Assembly (NCBI GenBank): GCA_910585855.1
Contig: CAJUGZ010000006.1
Span: 1 to 34,993, forward strand
From: an uncultured Lachnospiraceae bacterium
Lineage (GTDB): Bacteria > Bacillota_A > Clostridia > Lachnospirales > Lachnospiraceae
Reading direction: 5' to 3'
DNA length: 34,993 bases
The position numbers and the translations under genes are program-made. The notes beneath the pieces were generated by a model that was not told the DNA's origin, made no database searches, and saw only the letters and a program-made list of their open reading frames with translations. Of this stretch, positions 32,708 to 34,993 are shown one piece after another (positions within the stretch are counted from its first letter, which is position 1; each line of letters starts with the position of its first letter).

Positions 32708-34687
32708 AAAATGTTTATGAAGAATTTGAAAAATTGGAAAAGTAGTATTAAAACAAAGTTGATTATGATAATTATATGTGTAATTTTGGTAATTACAACA
32801 GTAACATTAGTAGTGTCTTCTTTTCTTAACTATCGGACAACGATTGATACATTAAAGGATACGATGAAAGAAGTAGCTAATATTGCCGCCGGAAGAATAC
32901 AAGAAGAAATTGACGGAGAGAAGCGTCTTATTTATATGCTTTCAAAGAATCCTATTATTTCTGATATTACAAGATCAACGGAAGAGAGATTTGCGGAGTT
33001 GAAGACAGAGGCAGAGATTCAGGGATTTATGCAGTATGGTTTGACAGATAAAAACGGTTTTACCAGTGAAAATGGAAAGGATCTTTCTAGTTCGGCTTAT
33101 TTTCAGTTTTGTAAATCGAGTGGGTGTACGTATGTTTCTGATCCTGTTATTACAGGAGAAAATAGTGCGATTATTATATTAGCAGCACCTATTACAGTAG
33201 ACGGCGAGTTTGAAGGGATTGTTTTTTTCTGTAAAGATGCGTCCTCTTTAAGTGAGATAGTAGCAGATATTCATGTAGGGGAGCAGGGGACGACAAGTAT
33301 TTTAAATAAAAAGGGAGAAACGATTGCATATCCAGACTATCAGTTTGTTTTAGATAAATATAATGCACAGGAAGAGGCAAAAAACAATAAGAAATTGACG
33401 GAGTTATCGAAAATAGAGGCAGATATGGTGGCTGGAAATACAGATGTAAAAAGATATAATTATGAAGGAAAGAAAAAATATATGGCATATACTCCTATTA
33501 TAAACAGTGACGGATGGAGTATAGGAATTTCTGTTGTACAGTCTGAATTTACCGGAAATATGATACAGGCAATTTTATTGAATATTTTTATTTCTATTGT
33601 AATTGCTTCTGGAATTGTTGTAGTTACGATTCGAATATCAGCTCAAATTGCGGAGGCAATAAAGAAATGTACTGATCGGCTGGTTCTTCTTTCCCAAGGT
33701 GATTTACATACAAGTGTTCCAGAGTTAGATACACAGGACGAAACAGCAATATTACGGGATGCAATGACTACTATGATTGAGAATTTAAATATGAATGTAA
33801 GCGATATTTCTTATCATTTGCAGCAGTTGGCAGAAGGAAATATTAATCTTGAAGTGAATCAGAATTATATAGGAGATTTTAAAACGTTAGAAGATTCAAT
33901 GAGAAGAATTATCGATTCTTTGGCGACTAGTATGCGTAAAATTGGGGAAAATGCAGAGCAGGTAGCGAAAAGTTCAAAGCAGGTTTCAGACGGAGCACAA
34001 AATCTGTTAGAAGGAGCAGTGGAACAGTCGGCAGCAGTAGAAGAATTGGTGGCAACGGTTGGAGATGTAAACAGTCAGATTGAAGATAATACAAATTATG
34101 CAAGACAGGCAAATGAGAAAACAACAGAAGTTGGAAAAGATATTGAATTAAGTAATGAACAGATGAAACTTATGGTACAGGCTATGGAGGATATCAGTTA
34201 TAGTTCGGATGAAATTAGAAAAATTATTGATACAATCGAGGATATTGCATCACAGACCAATCTTCTTTCTTTAAATGCTTCAATAGAAGCGGCAAGGGCA
34301 GGAGAGGCAGGAAGAGGGTTTGCTGTTGTAGCAAGTCAGGTTGGAAATTTGGCAGGAGAAAGTGCAAAAGCTTCACAGAGTTCGAAGACTTTGATAGAAA
34401 AGTCTTTGGAAGCAGTAGACAGAGGAATGAAAGTTGCCAGCAAAACGGCGCAGATGCTGCAGACATCTGTAGATAAAGCAAAAGGGGCTGCAGATATTGT
34501 AGAAAATATATATGAGGCTTCTGAAAGACAGAAAGAACTGCTGGATCAGATTTCTACTGCGATTGATCAAATAGCAGATATTGTACAGCAAAATTCTAAT
34601 ATGGCAGAATCAAGTGCATCATCAAGTGAAGAAATGTCAAGACTGGCACAGGATTTAAAAGATTTGGTGGGAAAATTCAAACTGTAA
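32699..34687 (+). CDS. Methyl-accepting chemotaxis protein with Cache-type sensor
   Basis: A 662-residue membrane receptor. TM1 at about 21-43; an extracellular dCache/PDC-like sensor at about 45-285 (with SSAYFQFCKSSG and GWSIGISV motifs); TM2 at about 288-312; HAMP (LSQGDLHTSVPELDTQDE) followed by a second HAMP-like segment. The signalling hairpin has its conserved tip at about 509-560 (ASQTNLLSLNASIEAARAGE). Signals to CheA through CheW. The start is uncertain: GTG 32699, ATG 32711 or ATG 32717, with no good ribosome site immediately upstream. No other chemotaxis genes adjoin it. Ligand unknown. Confidence 0.92.
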   Translation: MSSKMFMKNLKNWKSSIKTKLIMIIICVILVITTVTLVVSSFLNYRTTIDTLKDTMKEVANIAAGRIQEEIDGEKRLIYMLSKNPIISDITRSTEERFAELKTEAEIQGFMQYGLTDKNGFTSENGKDLSSSAYFQFCKSSGCTYVSDPVITGENSAIIILAAPITVDGEFEGIVFFCKDASSLSEIVADIHVGEQGTTSILNKKGETIAYPDYQFVLDKYNAQEEAKNNKKLTELSKIEADMVAGNTDVKRYNYEGKKKYMAYTPIINSDGWSIGISVVQSEFTGNMIQAILLNIFISIVIASGIVVVTIRISAQIAEAIKKCTDRLVLLSQGDLHTSVPELDTQDETAILRDAMTTMIENLNMNVSDISYHLQQLAEGNINLEVNQNYIGDFKTLEDSMRRIIDSLATSMRKIGENAEQVAKSSKQVSDGAQNLLEGAVEQSAAVEELVATVGDVNSQIEDNTNYARQANEKTTEVGKDIELSNEQMKLMVQAMEDISYSSDEIRKIIDTIEDIASQTNLLSLNASIEAARAGEAGRGFAVVASQVGNLAGESAKASQSSKTLIEKSLEAVDRGMKVASKTAQMLQTSVDKAKGAADIVENIYEASERQKELLDQISTAIDQIADIVQQNSNMAESSASSSEEMSRLAQDLKDLVGKFKL

Positions 34688-34699
34688 ATTTTCTTGAAG

Positions 34700-34993
34700 A
34701 GGACGCCAGATTCAAAAACAGTGGGCAGACTGCTGTTCCGGTTTCCAAAAAGCAAGAAGTTCTAAGACTTCTGCCTTTTCCTTTCTCCAACCGGACAGAC
34801 CGGGACGCAATTCGCCCTCATTTCAATTGAAACGAAACGGGTGTAAGGAAGGATATTATCAGCCATAAGATAGCAGCTTTCCTATCATACGGGCTAAACA
34901 CGTCCCTTTTTTCACACACTGCATGGAAGCAGTATGTGAAAAAATCTTAGGTTTTCGAGCAGAAGTCTAAGAACTTCTAACTTTTTTCCAAAG
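34700..34993 (-). repeat. Dispersed repeat, copy C (minus orientation, runs past window end)
   Basis: The reverse complement aligns with copy B (about 283-585) in the same block order: ATCTGGCGTCC, the inverted arms (34751-34774 and 34959-34982), GGGCGAATTGCG and GTTTAGCCCGTAT. Hairpin C is at 34907-34944. Begins about 13 bases after the chemotaxis gene stop. Copies B and C are in opposite orientation at the two ends of the window. Confidence 0.75.
34907..34944 (-). terminator. Hairpin C of the dispersed repeat
   Basis: A 16-bp stem (34907-34922 with 34929-34944), loop ATGGAA on the plus strand, T6 and A6 flanks. Compared with hairpin A, one G-C pair is replaced by an A-T pair on both sides of the stem, so the pairing is conserved. 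It could terminate transcription from either side. Confidence 0.5.

Overview
The window is low-GC Firmicutes-type DNA. Genes have AT-rich codon use, strong Shine-Dalgarno sites and some TTG starts. The gene set (Rpn-like PD-(D/E)XK protein, AraC/GyrI regulator, C45 hydrolase, OGG1-like glycosylase, methyl-accepting chemotaxis protein) suggests a gut Clostridia/Lachnospiraceae-like organism. The genus cannot be named from the sequence alone.

Layout. Positions 1-600 hold two copies of a modular, palindrome-rich dispersed repeat. A third copy lies at the right edge (34.70-34.99 kb, opposite orientation) and a partial copy at 31.6 kb. Positions 600-1200 carry 12-bp direct repeats, a possible 27-codon ORF and a textbook sigma-A promoter. 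That promoter drives a TnpB/OrfB-family protein (1205-2548) in which the carboxylates of all three RuvC motifs appear to be replaced. It is therefore a candidate nuclease-dead, RNA-guided regulator (TldR-like). A hairpin-rich stretch follows directly and may hold its guide RNA.

From 2.76 to 25.8 kb, about 20 closely packed plus-strand genes form a surface-polysaccharide locus. It encodes many GT2 and GT4 glycosyltransferases and a Wzm/Wzt-type ABC exporter whose ATPase has a C-terminal glycan-binding-type domain. A SAM methyltransferase is fused to seven in-register 35-residue coiled-coil repeats, which suggests a WbdD-like capping enzyme and chain-length ruler. A side-branch cassette follows: GT-C-like membrane protein, polyprenyl-phosphate glycosyltransferase, DUF2304 partner and SMR-type carrier, resembling streptococcal GacI/J/K/L in logic. 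The GDP-sugar genes are gmd, a ColD-like 3-dehydratase with His in place of the PLP lysine, a GDP-fucose-synthase-like reductase lacking the epimerase Cys and His, and manC. An acyltransferase-3 ends the run. Together these predict an ABC-exported, methyl-capped and acylated glycan carrying a GDP-derived 3,6-dideoxyhexose. No initiating phosphoglycosyltransferase, phosphomannomutase or cell-wall ligase is in the window.

From 25.9 kb to the end are unrelated genes: the Rpn-like nuclease protein, an AraC/GyrI regulator translationally coupled to a C45 Ntn-hydrolase, a small unknown protein, an OGG1-like DNA glycosylase, a GNAT acetyltransferase, a decayed cbiA (cobyrinate a,c-diamide synthase) and a chemotaxis receptor. 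No rRNA, tRNA or CRISPR array was seen.
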